A stretch of DNA of 64,000 nt from Erpobdella octoculata (GCA_963978895.1 OZ022243.1:1684814-1748813); one strand, 5' to 3'. Positions 1-16,435 are shown, counted from the stretch's first letter. Program-made: numbers and translations. Notes: generated by a model not told the origin, from the sequence alone.

Positions 1-188
1 ACGTTTAATATGAAAACTGTTTTTGATAATGACAGATATTAAAAAAAATAACGTTTAATAGAAAACAATTACCTTCGTGAATACTAATAATTAAAACGCT
101 TGTTAAAAAATCATAGTTTATAAAAGTTATTTAAAAAGCTTTTAAACTAAGGACTGAACACGAAGATTTTGATTTTTTGTTATGGCAG

Positions 189-2980
<2,792 letters not shown>

Positions 2981-3417
2981 TTTTTTTCTGGAAGTACAAT
3001 AAGAAATCTGAAATTAAATGGAATATTGAATTGCATTTTGTTACACTGAAATCTTTAATTTATTTTTTTTCAGCGTAGAAATTAACAAATCTAACAAAAT
3101 GACATAATCAATTTTAGAAAAGTACAAAAACATGTAAATATTGTTTACATTGTGTGCCAATGTATCATATTATGGAGTCTGTTTAGATGTTGTGCAATAG
3201 AGTAGAATTAAGTAACTTTTTACAATTTTCTAACAATTATTACGAACAATTTTGTTGAAATAACATTTATTTGCACTAAACAAACTTATGCTGTAACGGA
3301 ATGTTTTTTGATGCACCATCGTATTCATTAATAGAAACGTTTATGGTTGCTGTAGGAATTTCAGCTTTTGTTTTGTTGATTTGGATTTTAAATTTCAGTT
3401 TTTCATATACTTTCAAA
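2981..3417. other. PF1 downstream flank, duplicated after PF2
   Basis: AT-rich non-coding DNA that closely matches the flank after PF2 (about 7932-8345). It probably includes the 3' UTR. The match stops where a LINE fragment begins at about 3418. Confidence 0.6.
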
Positions 3418-4260
3418 ATACAAAAGAGGAAACACGTTTATTCTACAGCAGGATCCGGTGGTCAAGGATCTAAACAAAAAAATTGTTTTTTAAAGAACAA
3501 GTGCACAGACAAATGAAAGAAGCTAACAAAATGTTAGGATTTCTAAAAAGACATTTAAAAAAACTTTTATTGAAGTTTTTGTTGTTTTGTGTAATTACCT
3601 AGTGAGACCACAACTAAAATATGGCACAGTTGTGTGGAACCCTTATAGAATTGTTTTTATCAAGCCTATTGAAAGAGTACAAATAAGAGCTTCAAAAATA
3701 GTTCTGGTATGTAAAGGCTTGAATTACAGTAAAAGAATGAAACCTCTTCGTATGTCTTCACTAATGTTTCACACAAAAAATAGAAGATTATAGTTTTTTA
3801 AATTTTCAATGAAAACCTTGAAGCAGAATATTGGAAATTTAACCAGTTTTTCCTACTAGGGAAAACAGCAAAAAATAGCTCTAGGAAATTTCAAGTCAGC
3901 AACAGCGTAGTGTAGCACTGGAACAGCTTGCCCGATAGCCTTATAAAAAATGGGCATCAATAATGTATGAATGAAATATGAATTGATTAAACTTAACAAA
4001 AACTTGCATGCATTCATTTTTGTTCAAAAGAAAACAAAAATTTTTACTCTGTTCAAAAATGTTAACAAAGCAAGGAAATCATAGCTTAAGAACAATACAA
4101 AACATATTTTCAAACGCCTCTGTGCGCATCAATGGCTTTCTTACCTGGCAACAGACTTCTGCATTTAACTTGTTTTTGTTGTCTAAAATATTTGCATAGT
4201 TACGTTTGTTTTTAAGTCCCAATAGGTCCTTGGGTGCAATTTGCACCTCTGACCGCTTTT
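3418..4260 (+). mobile_element. Non-LTR retrotransposon 3' fragment (LINE copy 1)
   Basis: Broken translations on the + strand show the C-terminal part of a jockey/CR1-like reverse transcriptase ORF: an ANKMLGFLKR segment, LVRPQLKYGTVVWNPY, then a degenerate HWNSLPD-like end. The shared 3' UTR (about 4008-4260) recurs at 21.2, 22.1 and 33.5 kb. Several stops and frameshifts show it is dead. It lies between PF1 and PF2 and ends about 80 bp before the PF2 start codon. Confidence 0.75.
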
Positions 4261-4288
4261 ATGTTTGTGTGTGTGTATATGTATATAT

Positions 4289-4342
4289 GTGCACAATTTC
4301 TGCAACAGAAAAATTTAGAAGAAATAAACCGTTTGAATTAAA
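4289..4342 (+). promoter_or_regulatory. Conserved PF 5' leader block (PF2)
   Basis: The block just before the PF2 ATG (an ACAATTTCTGCAA core, then GAAAAATTTAGAAGAA and ACCGTTTGAATT) is nearly identical before PF5 (35472-35525). PF3 has a shorter version (22425-22445). It is probably 5' UTR or core promoter; no TATA position can be fixed. Confidence 0.45.
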
Positions 4343-7300
4343 ATGCTGTCAAAATACTTTGCTTTAATTTTGATGCAAAGTGCAATATGCTTGAATGAAC
4401 AAAATGACAAAAGAAGATATTACACAAAATGTTTCTTATATGGTAACACCAACAAAACGTTGAGTTGTACTTTGCCACCTTTTATTTCAGGTCGAAGATC
4501 ATCTAAACTGGGTTGTGCTACTTTCTGCTCTACTATTAGCACTGGGCAGAATTTAGTTTTCGACAACCAACTACAACCTTCAAACAATTTAACCTATACT
4601 GACAACGGAACCACTGTTAATTTTAGAATATTCAGCTTCCCGTTTGATCGTTTTCACAAGGCATTTACGGCTACCGGAGATGTACAAATGTGTCTTGGAT
4701 TCAATTATCAAACATCCAGTGGATTGTGTCAGCTGTTCGATCAGTTATGTCCAATGAGAGACTTGATCTTGAAAACCAACAAAACACTTGGAACTTACTA
4801 TGAGGTGCAAGTTGTGGTTGTTTTCTAAATTAAGATTATGTATTATTAAAAATATAAAAGCAAATTTATTATGCTTGTATTAGTTTTACCTATAAGTGTA
4901 AGGATAACCTAACACCATAAAAAATGACATGATGTTTTTGTAACAACACTTTTATGCAATACAACCTGTTTATGCTCCTTTAAAGGTAGTTCCCGGTATT
5001 ATTTCGACATGTCTCTTTGGAGGTGAGGTAACACGTTTAATATGAAAACTGTTTTTGATAATGACAGATATTTAAAAAAAATCACGTTTAATAAAAAACA
5101 ATTACCTTCGTGAATACCAATAATAAAAACGCTTGTTAAAAAATCATAGTTTATAAAAGTTATTTAAAAAGCTTTTAAACTAAGGACTGAACATGAAAAT
5201 TTTGATTTTTTTTTTGTTATGACAGACGTACAAGATTGTAACGACTTTCCTGGTGATGGACCAAGCGACAGTGGTATATATCTGTTGAAATTAGATTATA
5301 ACCAGACATATCCTGTTTACTGTGAAATATCAACAAGTGGAACTAAATATATGGTTAATAATCTAGTTTTTAAAAGGTTTTTTCAAGTTTTGATCACAGT
5401 ATTGTTTATTAATTTAGGTGATTCAACGTCGAGTGGATGGATTTGTAAACTTCAACAGAAGTTGGCTAGATTATGAAAATGGATTTGGAAATTTGGATAA
5501 AGATTTCTGGTTAGGTGTGTTGTTTATTCTCTTTAATACTCAACGGATTTGTAAGTGATTATTTTGTATTTGTCTTGCAAACACTGAAAATGTTTTTATG
5601 CTAATAGATTGAAATCAATTTTTTGACATTACAACTTGTAGTTGCAAAATCTCATTTTCAGAAAGTATAAAATTTTCCGAGTTTACTTTGAAAGGCTTTT
5701 CAATTTGAAAAATCCTATCAAAGTTTTTTTAAAACATTTTTGATTGCATTTTGAGGCTTTAAAACACGTTAAAAAAAAGTTTAAAATTTGAATTGGTAAA
5801 GACGCTATATGAAAAATAATTTGTTTTTAAAACAACGCTCGTATACTAATGTACTAAAAGGTTAAAAAAGTATTAAAGTGTAAATATTAACATTGTTTGA
5901 ACTTAACGTTTTGTTTTGAATGTAAGAGCGTTTGACGTTATCTATATATTATCTATAACCTACAATCGCCCAAAGCTTTAATCTTTCAAAGTTTTAACTT
6001 GTTCATAATGCTAAATAAAAATATATTCAGGTAATTATTTGCTGTACCAATTAACAAGCATGAAAAAATATAAACTGAGAGTTGAATTGGAAGCTTTTGA
6101 TGGAGTTCGTGTATATGCTGAATATCTCAATTTTGTTGTTGGTCCTCCAAGTTCAGATTATTTATTGAAAATAACTGGATATTCTGGAAACGCAGGTACT
6201 TTGAAAATAATTAATAATTTTGTTTGTATTAAAACCTTGATATGGAAAAACGTTAAATAATAGGAAAATTTTTGCAATAAACTAATTTTATGCTTGCATT
6301 AATAACCCAGTTTGCGGTTCTTGTCATAAAAATACTTGTTAATAATATCCATTTTTTAAATGCAAAAGAGAAAAAAGTTTTAAAAGTCGATGCTAAAGAA
6401 TTGGTTTTATTCTGAATATAAATTTTCTAGATTCTACTTCTGTTTCGAAGATATCTGAAATTTTAGAATCTGTGCAAACACAGTAACAATAAGATTCAGA
6501 TTTTTGTATAATTCTTGCTCCATTAACTAAAAAAAACTGTTTTCTTCAACTTTTTTTTTTGGTTTTTGAAAATTAACATGGCAAATCAGTAAATCGAAGC
6601 ATATGGTCTTAAATGTTTTTGAAAAACAAACTAAATTATAAATCCCATTTTCTACTTACGCACCCTCAGAGGGTGCATCAGGAAATTTAATTTTTCTTCT
6701 TAATCTGTTGTATTTTTGTTTTTTTTTTTATTTATCTGTTTTGGATTTTCCTAATTTATTAAATTTGGTTTGTTTTCAGAATAGTTTGCGTTTTATTAAA
6801 CGTTTGAACGGTTTTGTAGCTGATGCGTCAAAAATAAAAAAGTTAAGAAATCAGCGCGAATGAAAAAATATTGTAAATTAATTTTGTATTTAAATTATTT
6901 TTGTTTTATTGATATTTGTTCTAACCAACTAATGTGCAAGTAGAAACATGGAAAACAGGTCAATTGACTTAGCCTTTGATTAGTCATGCATCTTGTAAGG
7001 GTGCACTAGCTGTAAATGGGTTACATGTTATTTATAACGTAGAAGTTGAATGTTTGATTATTATTTAGTTATTTTTTAATTTTTAAAAACACAGTTTTTA
7101 TATTTTGTGATTTTGAGCAAAAGTTGTAATTGTATTGGTGTCGTTTTCTGGTTACGTTACCCAATTTCAAGCATTGTATAGCACAAAAGCTTCATCACAT
7201 GACAATCTGCAGTTTGACTTAGGTAAAACTAAATAATGTTGGTTAATAGTCAGCATATCTATCTCATCATGCTGCTTTTGATAACTCTTATTTTTTTGAA

Positions 7301-7931
7301 TATTTTGGAGTATCCTTGCAGACAAAATAACAATGAGATCCAGATTTTTTATACCTTTAACTCTATTACTTGGAAAAAACTGTTTGGTCAATTTGTCAAC
7401 GTTTTTTTTCTGTTTTTTAACAGCAATACGGTAAATTATAAAATCTAAAAAACGGTTTTTAAAACTAGATTATATTGAAAATCAATTACAAACTTAAAAA
7501 CCTTGCAAATGTACAAATGTAGTTTTTACAGACAATAAAATAAATGTTAAACCAAACAAAATACTAATTATAGTTTTGAAGTTTTATTTGTTTTTCATTT
7601 TGAAAAATAAACATTTTTATTATTTTAGTTTTAATATTTTTTTCCTGTATTTGCTAATATTTTATTTATCCACACATCTACAGGAGACTCGATGGCAAAT
7701 CACAATGGAAAGAAGTTTTCCACTTATGACAATTACGATCAGACCTGTACATGGAACTGTGCAGCTAACAAAGGAGGAGCTTGGTGGTATGCTTGTTGTC
7801 AGGACTCAAACTTGAATGGGATTTACTACACCTACTCAAGTGTACCGTTTGCTCAAGGCGTGAATTGGTATCATTTCCGCGGGGACTACGAATCTCTGAA
7901 AAGCTGCAAGATGATCATCACATTGAATTGA
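4343..7931 (+). CDS. PF2: PAN-fibrinogen secreted lectin, complete
   Basis: Six coding exons: 4343-4804, 4986-5022, 5226-5353, 5418-5514, 6031-6195 and 7684-7931. They total 1137 nt (378 aa) with every splice phase matching. Exon 1 encodes a short hydrophobic signal ([12 protein letters not shown]) and a PAN/apple-like, cysteine-rich domain with [16 protein letters not shown] and CQLFDQ. The 37-nt exon 2 is a linker. Exons 3-6 encode the fibrinogen domain: [33 protein letters not shown] and FRGDYESL. The start was chosen because this is the ATG that puts the signal at the N-terminus and PF5 uses the same one. It is very close to PF1, introns included. A secreted pattern-recognition lectin is the likely role. 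Neighbours are a LINE fragment upstream and another downstream. Confidence 0.85.
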
Positions 7932-8640
7932 TTTTTTACTGGCAGTACAATACGAAACCTGCAATCGAATAGAATTTTGCGTTTTGCATTTTGTTACACT
8001 GAAATCTTTAATTTATTTTTTTCAGCGTAGAAATTAACAAATCTAACGAAATGACATAATCAATTTTAGAAAAGTACAAAAACATGTAAATATTGTTTAC
8101 ATTGTGTGCCAATGTATCATATTATGGAATCTGTTTAGATGTTGTGCAATAGAGTAGAATTAAGTAACTTTTTACAATTTTCTAACAATTATTACGAACA
8201 ATTTTGTTGAAATAACATTTATTTGCACTAAACAAACTTATGCTGTAACGGAATGTTTTTGATGCACTATCGTATTCATTAATAGAAACTTCTATGGTTG
8301 CTGTAGGAATTTCAGTTTTTTTTTTTGATTTAGATTTTAAATTTAAGTTTTTTATATACTATCAGATTTTATCTTTTTCTTGTAGTTTTAAATTTTCAAT
8401 TTTTATCTTGTTTAAATTAAGTTTTAGTATATTTTATTAAGTCATTGTTAATGTTTTGATACAAAGTAAAAACTAAATACAAATAAATATTTTTTGCAAA
8501 AATATTTTTAAATTTTTTAATAGTTTTTTGGGTTTCCCAATGCTGTTGTACTAAAAATACAAAACTAAAAATTAAATAATAGAACTTATAAAAAAAGATG
8601 AAAACAACGCTTGTATACAAATGCTATAAAAATTTAGTAA
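7932..8640. other. PF2 downstream flank, no gene seen
   Basis: AT-rich DNA. The first about 400 bp match the PF1 flank; the remainder resembles the flanks after PF3 (25.3-25.5 kb) and PF5 (38.6-38.8 kb), including a TGCTGTTGTACTAAA block. It is the ancestral downstream region of the PF genes, now non-coding. Confidence 0.5.
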
Positions 8641-8703
8641 ATTTATCAAATAGCGCCTTTGAATTTACGAAAAGAAACTATATAAGTTCATTTTGATTGA
8701 TTT
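8641..8703 (+). repeat. SINE-like 3' tail
   Basis: A CTTTGAATTTAC...CTATATAAGTTCATTTTGATTGATT tail. Close copies are at 31675-31740 (minus) and 48683-48746 (plus), which shows a dispersed short element. Confidence 0.5.
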
Positions 8704-8839
8704 CTTACCTGAGACAAGAAATTGTGCGTTAAAAAATTTCAAGGGTGACGTTTACTATAAATTAAACTATTTCATACAACAGTTGATTTGCTTTGATAAA
8801 TTAGCACAAAAACAGTAGAAAAGGAATAGAAAAAATTCT

Positions 8840-10370
8840 TCTAGCATGTATGTTGTTGGAATTATACGGTCACATTATCATCAAAAGTCAAAATTGTCAT
8901 TTCTCAAAGATTTAACAGAACTGATGAAAAAACAGTCATACTGGAAAAATACTTCAAAAGTGGTAAAAGCCAATGTCTTAAAATGTATAAACAAATCAGT
9001 GGTTTAGTCAATAATTCAAAAATAAAGAGTAAAAATCAGAACTGCATTTGGATAAGTTAGACAAATTTGTCAAATGTTTTGCATCTGTTTTCATAAAAGA
9101 AACTGACGATAACCGACGTTCATTCCAAAATGAAGAATTGCAATGTATTGCTTCAAAGGAATAACAAAAAAGTGTGTGTTGAAAAGATTGTAAACAAAAT
9201 AAAAAAAACTTTATGCTAATAAATTAAAAGGACCAGATAAAATCCATCAGAGGGTTCTCAAAGAATGCTGTCTTTCAGTTTCTAGCTTTCTTTGTAGAAT
9301 ATTTAACTAGTCCTTGCAATTAGGAAAGGTACCTGCAGAATGGCAAAAGTGTATTGTAGTATCTATCTATATTCTAAAAATGATCAAGCGAGGTGGTGTC
9401 AAAGTATCAACCAGTGTCTCTGACGTCGGTTGTTTGTAGACTACTTGAATCGATAATAAAAGATAAAATTCTAAATCACTTCAAAGTAAATAGTTTTTTT
9501 ACAGCAAAAAACAATATGGTTTCCAACCAAGAAGATCAACTATTTTGCAAATAGTAACTTTTCACGACATGGTCTCAAACAAACGCAAAGAAGTAAATGT
9601 AATTTACACTGACATTAAAATACATTTGATAAAGTATTTCATAAACTGTGTTTTTATATAAGATGAAAACAAATGGCGTGTCAGAAAAAACCTCGGCAAG
9701 GTTGAAAGCTTTTTGAACAATAGACAGTTCAAAGTAAGAGTGAAGAGTGCTATGTCTAACTCCTTTAAGGTCACTAGTGGAGTGCTCCAACGAAGTGTAC
9801 TAGAAATTATTCTGTTTGCTTTTTTATGATGTGGTTAATATATGTGATTACATTCTTTTGTTGGCCAATGATGAGAAGTTGTAGATTGTCATACAATTTA
9901 TATATCGAATCGTAATTTGTCACAGAATTTTATTGCCCAGGTGTTTAAATGATTCAATTACCTGAGAATAAACATCAATTTTACAAAAATGCTAGGTTTT
10001 AAAATTTTGCCACCAAGCTCCAAATGATGTATTGTATATACATCAAAACGCAAAGAAGGTGAAACGATTATCCTACAGCAAGATCCGGTAGTCATGGATC
10101 TGAGCATATAATTACCATAATTAGACGAACAAATTGTCTTTTAAAGAACAGGAAAATAAGATGACGAAGCATTGTAGTTAACCTTGCTCTATACGGAATG
10201 TTTATGTGGCGATGAAACCGGCAAGTTGTTCAGAGCTGCTACAGCTAACTGACCAAAGATAAAACTGTGGGTTTGCACCCAAATGAGTCAGCTTTAAGAA
10301 ACTCGATAGCTTGGTCGGGTTCGTTAGTGAAAATAAGGTCAAGAGTGCTGCTATGTGCAACATAACAATT
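8840..10370 (+). mobile_element. Decayed non-LTR retrotransposon, RT region (LINE copy 2)
   Basis: Interrupted + strand translation follows the order of a jockey/CR1-like reverse transcriptase: LKGPDKIHQRVLKECC, LGKVPAEWQK, QYGFQPRRST, a degenerate IYTDIK..DKVFHKL block, then a thumb region continuing to the segment seen in LINE copy 1. Many stops and frameshifts are present. The shared 3' UTR is missing from this copy. Confidence 0.8.
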
Positions 10371-11491
10371 TGTTATTTATTATATTGTATTTTTTTTTTT
10401 AAAACGTTGTAGTATTGTTTTCTTTTTCAGTACATTTGGATGTGGCAAAGAAATAATTAATGATTTTTGTGAATGCAATGCTTTTTTCTTCAAGAATACA
10501 ATTATTTTGTCAGTCACTTAGTTGTAATAGGAATTTTTAAATGATAATAATTTATCCACGTATTGAACATCTTTTAATTTGCCAATTAGTTATGACGCTT
10601 TGAATAAAATTTAAATAAAATAAAAAAAAATTAATTACTCAAAATAATTAACATTTGTTAATATAATTCATAATAAACATTGATATAAAAACTGTTTTTT
10701 TTAATTGTATTTATTAGTTTAACTATTTATAAGTTTATTCTACTTATTTTCATTACACCATTATTTTACTAATTAGTCTATAGTATAATTTCGAACTTAA
10801 AAACTAAATTCTGCAAATAATAGAATGCGGTACAGTATTACATTATCACTACTTGGGACGTTTTCATTGCATCGTTGAAAATATTCCTCTGTTGGTTAAT
10901 GACTCCACTTTTATCTACCATGTTCCATCTTCTATTTTGAAAATTTTCACTTCTTTCATTAGAAACCCTTTTATTATCCGAAACTACATTTGTAAAATAA
11001 AGTGGAAGTTTTTTGATGCACGTTTCTTAACAACATCTGAACTAAAACAAAAAAATTCAAGACAAAAAATCACTTATTATAATTAATTTGATTATCTCGT
11101 ATTCTTGAATTCTATCAAATAATAATGGGATTAGCACAAACTACGACAATCACAACACCCCATAGCATTAGAAATGTCGAAAGCGGTTTTGTTAGTTTCC
11201 ATCAATATGGTTAATTGTTATAACAATTTACGTGTAACAAGTTTTAATTCAACGGATAAGTGCACGCGTGAAAGAATATCGTTACTTTTTCCAACCATTT
11301 TTTATAAATTTAGAAAATTAGATATAAATTTGTTGTTTCTGAAGAAAGTTTAACACATTAGCTTGTTTTCTGTAATACAAACTTTTTAGGCTCAGTTAAC
11401 ATTATTTTATTAGAAATTTAAATTAAACTAAGTTTTTATAAAAAAAAAAAACAAAGCTTTATAAATTTACTAAATATTTATTTTTTATTTG
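10371..11491. other. Intergenic, no gene seen
   Basis: AT-rich DNA between the LINE and PC1. No exon with lectin, PAN or fibrinogen features was found. Confidence 0.5.
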
Positions 11492-13185
11492 ATGAACATG
11501 GATCTAAATTTACAGAAAATAACTAGACAGGCTTTGTTTATTATCTTTTTTTCAACGGTACCGTTTTTGAATGCCAGCGCAAGAGGACGCTATTTTATAA
11601 AGGACACCAAAGATTCTTCTCCTTGCATTTCTCTTCCTCCAAAAGTTTCAGTTCAAACTCGATCTCTTAGAAGATGTGCTAATGAATGTTTCAACAATCG
11701 GCAAATAAATTGTTTGAGATTTCAATATTATCAAAACAAAACAAAATGTCATTTATTTGATTATGGGAGTTTTTTAACAACTGCAAGAACTATTGACCAA
11801 GACTGCGTGGCTTACTAAAAAAAAAGTAAATAGTTTTAAAATGTTGTAAACTGTAAATAAATCAATTCAGTCTGCAATTTTAAGCTGAAAAACAAACAAA
11901 CTGTTTTAGATAGTTTATATTTGACTAAAATTTTAATGTCAGCTTATTTTTTTAATAATAATTGTATTGTTAACACAAAAACATTATAATTAAAAAAAAT
12001 ACTTTAAATTTTATTACGGTGTTTTTAAAGATATTTGTCCTTTGGAGTTTGTGCACAATGTTACCGCAAAGACCTGTTACAAACTGGAATATGGAAACTG
12101 GACTTGGTCGGATGCTAGAAAACACTGCAATGATATTCAACCAGGAAGAACCTTTCTTACTGTGCTTGATACTCAAATCAAAAATTATGCTTCAATTAGT
12201 TATCTTCAGTCTTTTTCAAGTTTGTTTTTTTTATGGTGTTTTGTTTACATAAGAACAACCAAAACTTAGATTTTAGTTAATTGCCATACCTAGTTGAACA
12301 TAATAGTAGAAATTAAAAATTAGGACAAATAAATTATAGGTTAATAATGTCATTATTATAAAAAAGGCTACAAAACATTAAAAAATAATTTTGCAAAAAA
12401 CCTAAATTTCTTCCTCAACGTAATAATTTCCTCAATATACATAATTAGTTTTAATAAAACTTGGTGCAACTAAGGTTTTTAACCAGCATTTGTTTAGTTG
12501 AAAAATTGAAATACATTCAGCAAGTTGTCAAACATTTTTTTCTATTTGTTTTTTTTTTTTTTAAATAATTATGAACAGAAACACGATATAAAAATATTCC
12601 TTCCACATCTCAGCTATGAGGCTTCGTCATTAGTCTATTGAGTGACTGGTTGAATGTTGCATTGTTACCAGCGTAGAAACGTGTTGTTGAAACTGAAAAT
12701 TTAAAAGCTGCGCATTGCTGATTGCGTAGTTTTCAATGCCCAAAACATAATTGAAAATATAAAAGTAACTTGAACATGGTGTGGTTATAATGTTAATAGT
12801 AAGTCACAGTGGATAGTTAAATTAACTTAAAACAACGAAAGATTTTTAAACTATGTAAGATCAGTTTTTTGATTTTCGTAAAGGCACTGCTAAAGAAGCT
12901 CAATGTATACAAGCAGTATACTTGACACGTCCCATCTGGATTGGAGGTCAAAGAATTGATCCAAACGATTTAAAAACTGTATTTATTTGGAAACCTTTTC
13001 CAGATGTTTCTATTCCATTAAAGCTAAACAGTGCTTGGGGAAGTGGCCAACCAGATCATCATGGAGGAGATACTGACATGGAATCGTGTTTAACCTATAA
13101 CGATAATCCTGCGTTCCAATGGAATGATGCCACATGTTCTATTTTGAAATGTGCTTTGTGCGAAGCCTATCCAAGTTTAGATTAG
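11492..13185 (+). pseudogene. PC1: PAN-C-type lectin with stop at end of exon 1
   Basis: Three exons by homology to PC2: 11492-11825, 12031-12219 and 12884-13185. Exon 1 encodes a hydrophobic signal (ALFIIFFSTVPFLNASA) and a PAN-like domain (RCANECF, CLRFQYYQN, CHLFDYG). In-frame TAA at 11816-11818 sits where PC2 has AGT, three codons before the exon end, while exon length and phase are conserved. Exons 2-3 are intact and encode a C-type-lectin-like domain: CYKLEYGNW, ARKHCNDI, WIGGQR, GQPD, WND and a final CALCEAY. The gene is either newly dead or now makes a 108-aa secreted PAN-only protein. ATG at 11492 was chosen; a second in-frame ATG lies two codons later. Confidence 0.7.
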
Positions 13186-13994
13186 TAAAGGTTTTTTTGA
13201 ATATTTCAATTTGCACATCAGATACGCCGCTTCAGTAAATTTAGTTGTTTTTATTTATATTTTTAACTTGCTATAATATATAATATATAATTCTAGGCAG
13301 TTAAATTCATTTAAAAAATTTAACTTTTTAATGTTTAATAAAATTTCTAATTGTTGTTTTACGTTTTATAGTGCAAGTTTATAGAACAGGCAAATGTTTA
13401 AATATAGAGTAGAAAGTAATTTTGCAAAAAACAATTTTAATTTTTAAAAATTGTGTTTATTTTTTTAAGCATATAAATTTTTATTGTTAGCTATAAATAA
13501 AAAAAATGATAATTTGTTTTTTGCAAAAACGCAAACACTACCTTTAAATATCACTAAGTGTTTTTAAGGTTTTATTTTTTCTACTGTTAAACCGTTTGTA
13601 AATTGATGATTAATTTCAAAACATTATTACATTTATATTTGATTTGATTAAAACACATTTTTGTCTTAAAACTTAAATAATTTTTTTTGTTTGTTAAAAT
13701 TAATTTTTTTTTTTGTTCTTTTTATGTTTTTACAAACAATCATTTTCAATTTTATTTTTCCACAATTGTTTTAAGTTAAGTTGACTCTATTTATTAATAG
13801 TCTATAATTAATCATATACATTACTTGCATATCATTCTGTTAGCCTTTCATAGAATTTTTTCTTGACTTTGGAATAAAGATTTATTTTGTGACGTATTCA
13901 AATCATTAAAATAGCTATACTGGTAGTATTTTTCTGGTCATTTAACTAAATACGGTAACAGTGCGATGTTAACAGTGCGACGTTGAGAGTGACA
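13186..13994. other. Intergenic, no gene seen
   Basis: AT-rich, T- and A-run-rich DNA after PC1. Nothing coding is recognised. Confidence 0.5.
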
Positions 13995-14203
13995 GGTTGT
14001 AATCTGGTAATCCATACACCGGCTGTAATCTGGTAATTCATACACAGGTTGTAATCTGGTAATTCATACACAGGTTGTAATCTGGTAATTCATACACAGG
14101 CTGTAATCTGGTAATTCATACACAGGTTGTAATCTGGTAATTCATACACAGGTTGTAATCTGGTAATCTATACACAGGTTGTAATTTGGTAATCCATACG
14201 CAG
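13995..14203. repeat. 26-bp minisatellite, about 8 copies
   Basis: The unit is about 26 bp (GTAATCTGGTAATTCATACA plus CAGGTT). It is repeated head to tail with a few substitutions in the outer copies. Confidence 0.95.
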
Positions 14204-15306
14204 CTTGTATGAAACAGTTTGCAGTGTGGTAATCAACTTTAAGACGTACTTTAACTCTAACAAACTGCTGGATTCAAAATTCATGTTGGAATTTGTATTT
14301 TTAAACTCCAATTTGAAATTGTAGTTTTGACAAATCATCATAAATCAATCATTACACTGAAAGCTTTAGTCTTCAGCAAAACATTCTGTCTAAGCCAAAC
14401 AATAGCACACCACTTATTTCCAGCTATTGTTAAAAACAAGCCTCTACTGCCTTAATAATAGTTTTTCCATCTGCTTCATGGGTCTACATCTGAATAGAAC
14501 TTCCATCAACGATTGCGGCGGCATTGTGTGCAAATGTGCCTACAAGAAAACATAAGGATGATGCAGAGTTTGTTCATTTCCACTTTTAAAATTTGCCCAC
14601 AAGCATGCAAATAAACATGACAACAAACAAAAAACTGACATGCAACCAAGCTAACGTGCCAGCAAGCAAGTAAACTAACATACAATCAAGCAAAACGCTT
14701 ACATGCAAACAAGAGCGGAGATGAAATTGACTACATCGTTAAGGTTTGTTTTAATAAAACATTACATTATCTCAAATCGACTGATTTGTCATAGTTGGGT
14801 ATAGCCAATGTCAAAAACAGGGAAATTTTAAAATAATAACATTTTTGTTTTCAAATACATAAGAAATGTTATTCTCTTATGTTGAAAGACTAAGAAACAA
14901 AACAGCACTAGTGCACTTAGCAAGGTTTCATTGAAAAAGACAGATATGGTTTTGAAATTCAGAAAATACATATATTGATTGTTAGATGAAATATGTTTCA
15001 TTACCATTCTTAATTGTTTCATCACAATAGCACTGTAATTAATAGCTTATCCTGACTTACTGTTCAGAAGATAAGTGTACTATTGGTTTACAGTTAAATT
15101 CAATGGCAAAGGAAGTTTATTTAACAGAATTAGGTTAGGTACGGCAAAGAAAAATACTGGCTTGCTAAAAAAAAATAAAACATTATAAGGCTGAAAAGTT
15201 AATAAAATAAAACTACAGGTTTTAAAACTTAATTTATTTTAGTGAATGAAATAAATAAAAACGATATTACCCTACCTAGAAAACTGTATAACAAAATACC
15301 AGCAGT
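14204..15306. other. Intergenic with degenerate ACATGCAA repeats
   Basis: No gene is seen. From about 14595 to 14712 there is an irregular repeat of ACATGCAA/CAAGC-type words, probably a decayed minisatellite. Confidence 0.4.
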
Positions 15307-16435
15307 ATGAACCTGTCTATACAATACACGTATGAGGTTGCATTGCTTCTAGTCTTACTCACATTTGCAAAAATTGCAAATGGCACAGCAAGAGGACGTT
15401 ATTTTATCAAGGATGCTAAAATTTCTTCTCCTTGCATTTCTGATCCTCCAAAAGTTTCAGTTCAAACTCTTTCTCTTAGAAGATGTGCTAATGAGTGTTT
15501 CAACAATCAGCAAATAAACTGTTTGAGATTTCAATATTATCAGAATACACAAGTTTGTCATTTATTTGATTATGGGAGTTTTTTAATAACTACGAAAATC
15601 AATGATTTTACTTGTGTGGCTTACAGTAAGAAAGGTAAATTATTCAACTTTATTTTACGTAAGTATGTTGAATTAAAATATTTAAGTTTGATAAAAACGT
15701 TTTTATGGTAAACAGTTACCAATCGAACGAAAAATATTTAATTGTTTGTACTTTAAATAGATTTAAATTTTTCAGAAATAAAAAATAAATAAGAAATATA
15801 ATCAAAGTTTTACGTTATCTAACAATGTTTTTAATTTTTAATTGTTGTTCAAGATATCTGTCCACAGTCATTTTTGCACGATGCTACTATAGCGTCATGC
15901 TACAAACTGGAATATGGAAACTGGAATTGGTCAGACGCCAGACAACACTGTAATGACATTCAACCTGGACAATCTTTTCTTACTGTCATTGACAGTCAAG
16001 AAAAAAGTGAAGCTTTGAGTAACTATACTTCTTCTTTCACAGGTTTGTTTTTTAATGATTTCAAAACAATTATAAACAATAAGGATATAACACAAATTTA
16101 ATTTGTGAATGAAGTAATTAATCATAATACTACAATTATTTTTAGTAAACGATCGAGAATTTAGCTGTAATCAAGAAAATGAATCGGCCCGATGCATATG
16201 GCTTGGAGCTCAGAGAATTGATCCAAATAATCTAACTACTGACTTTACATGGAAACCATTTCAAGACAAAACCATCAACTTTAAATACACTAACTGGGCT
16301 ACAGGACAGCCCAATAACGCTGCAAATCTAAAACAGTCTTGTTTGGCTTACTTCTTTAAAAGTTACCAATGGAATGATGTTTCATGTTCTATTCCAAGAT
16401 GCGCTCTATGCGAAGCTTATCCAGAGTTAGATTAA
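15307..16435 (+). CDS. PC2: PAN-C-type lectin, complete
   Basis: Exons 15307-15634, 15854-16042 and 16146-16435 join to 807 nt (268 aa). Exon 1 carries a signal sequence (EVALLLVLLTFAKIANG) and a PAN-like domain (RCANECF, CLRFQYYQN, CHLFDYG). Exons 2 and 3 form a C-type-lectin-like domain with CYKLEYGNW, ARQHCND, SFLTVIDS, IWLGAQR, FTWKPF, WATGQPNN, WND and CALCE. The WND motif and a QPN tripeptide sit at the usual calcium/sugar-site positions, so carbohydrate binding is plausible; EPN is the classical mannose-type and QPD the galactose-type motif. It probably acts as a secreted recognition lectin. It is the closest relative of PC1. Confidence 0.85.

Noticed and set aside
13995..14203. CRISPR-like direct repeats
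   Set aside because: Units are contiguous with no unique spacers, and the DNA is eukaryotic.
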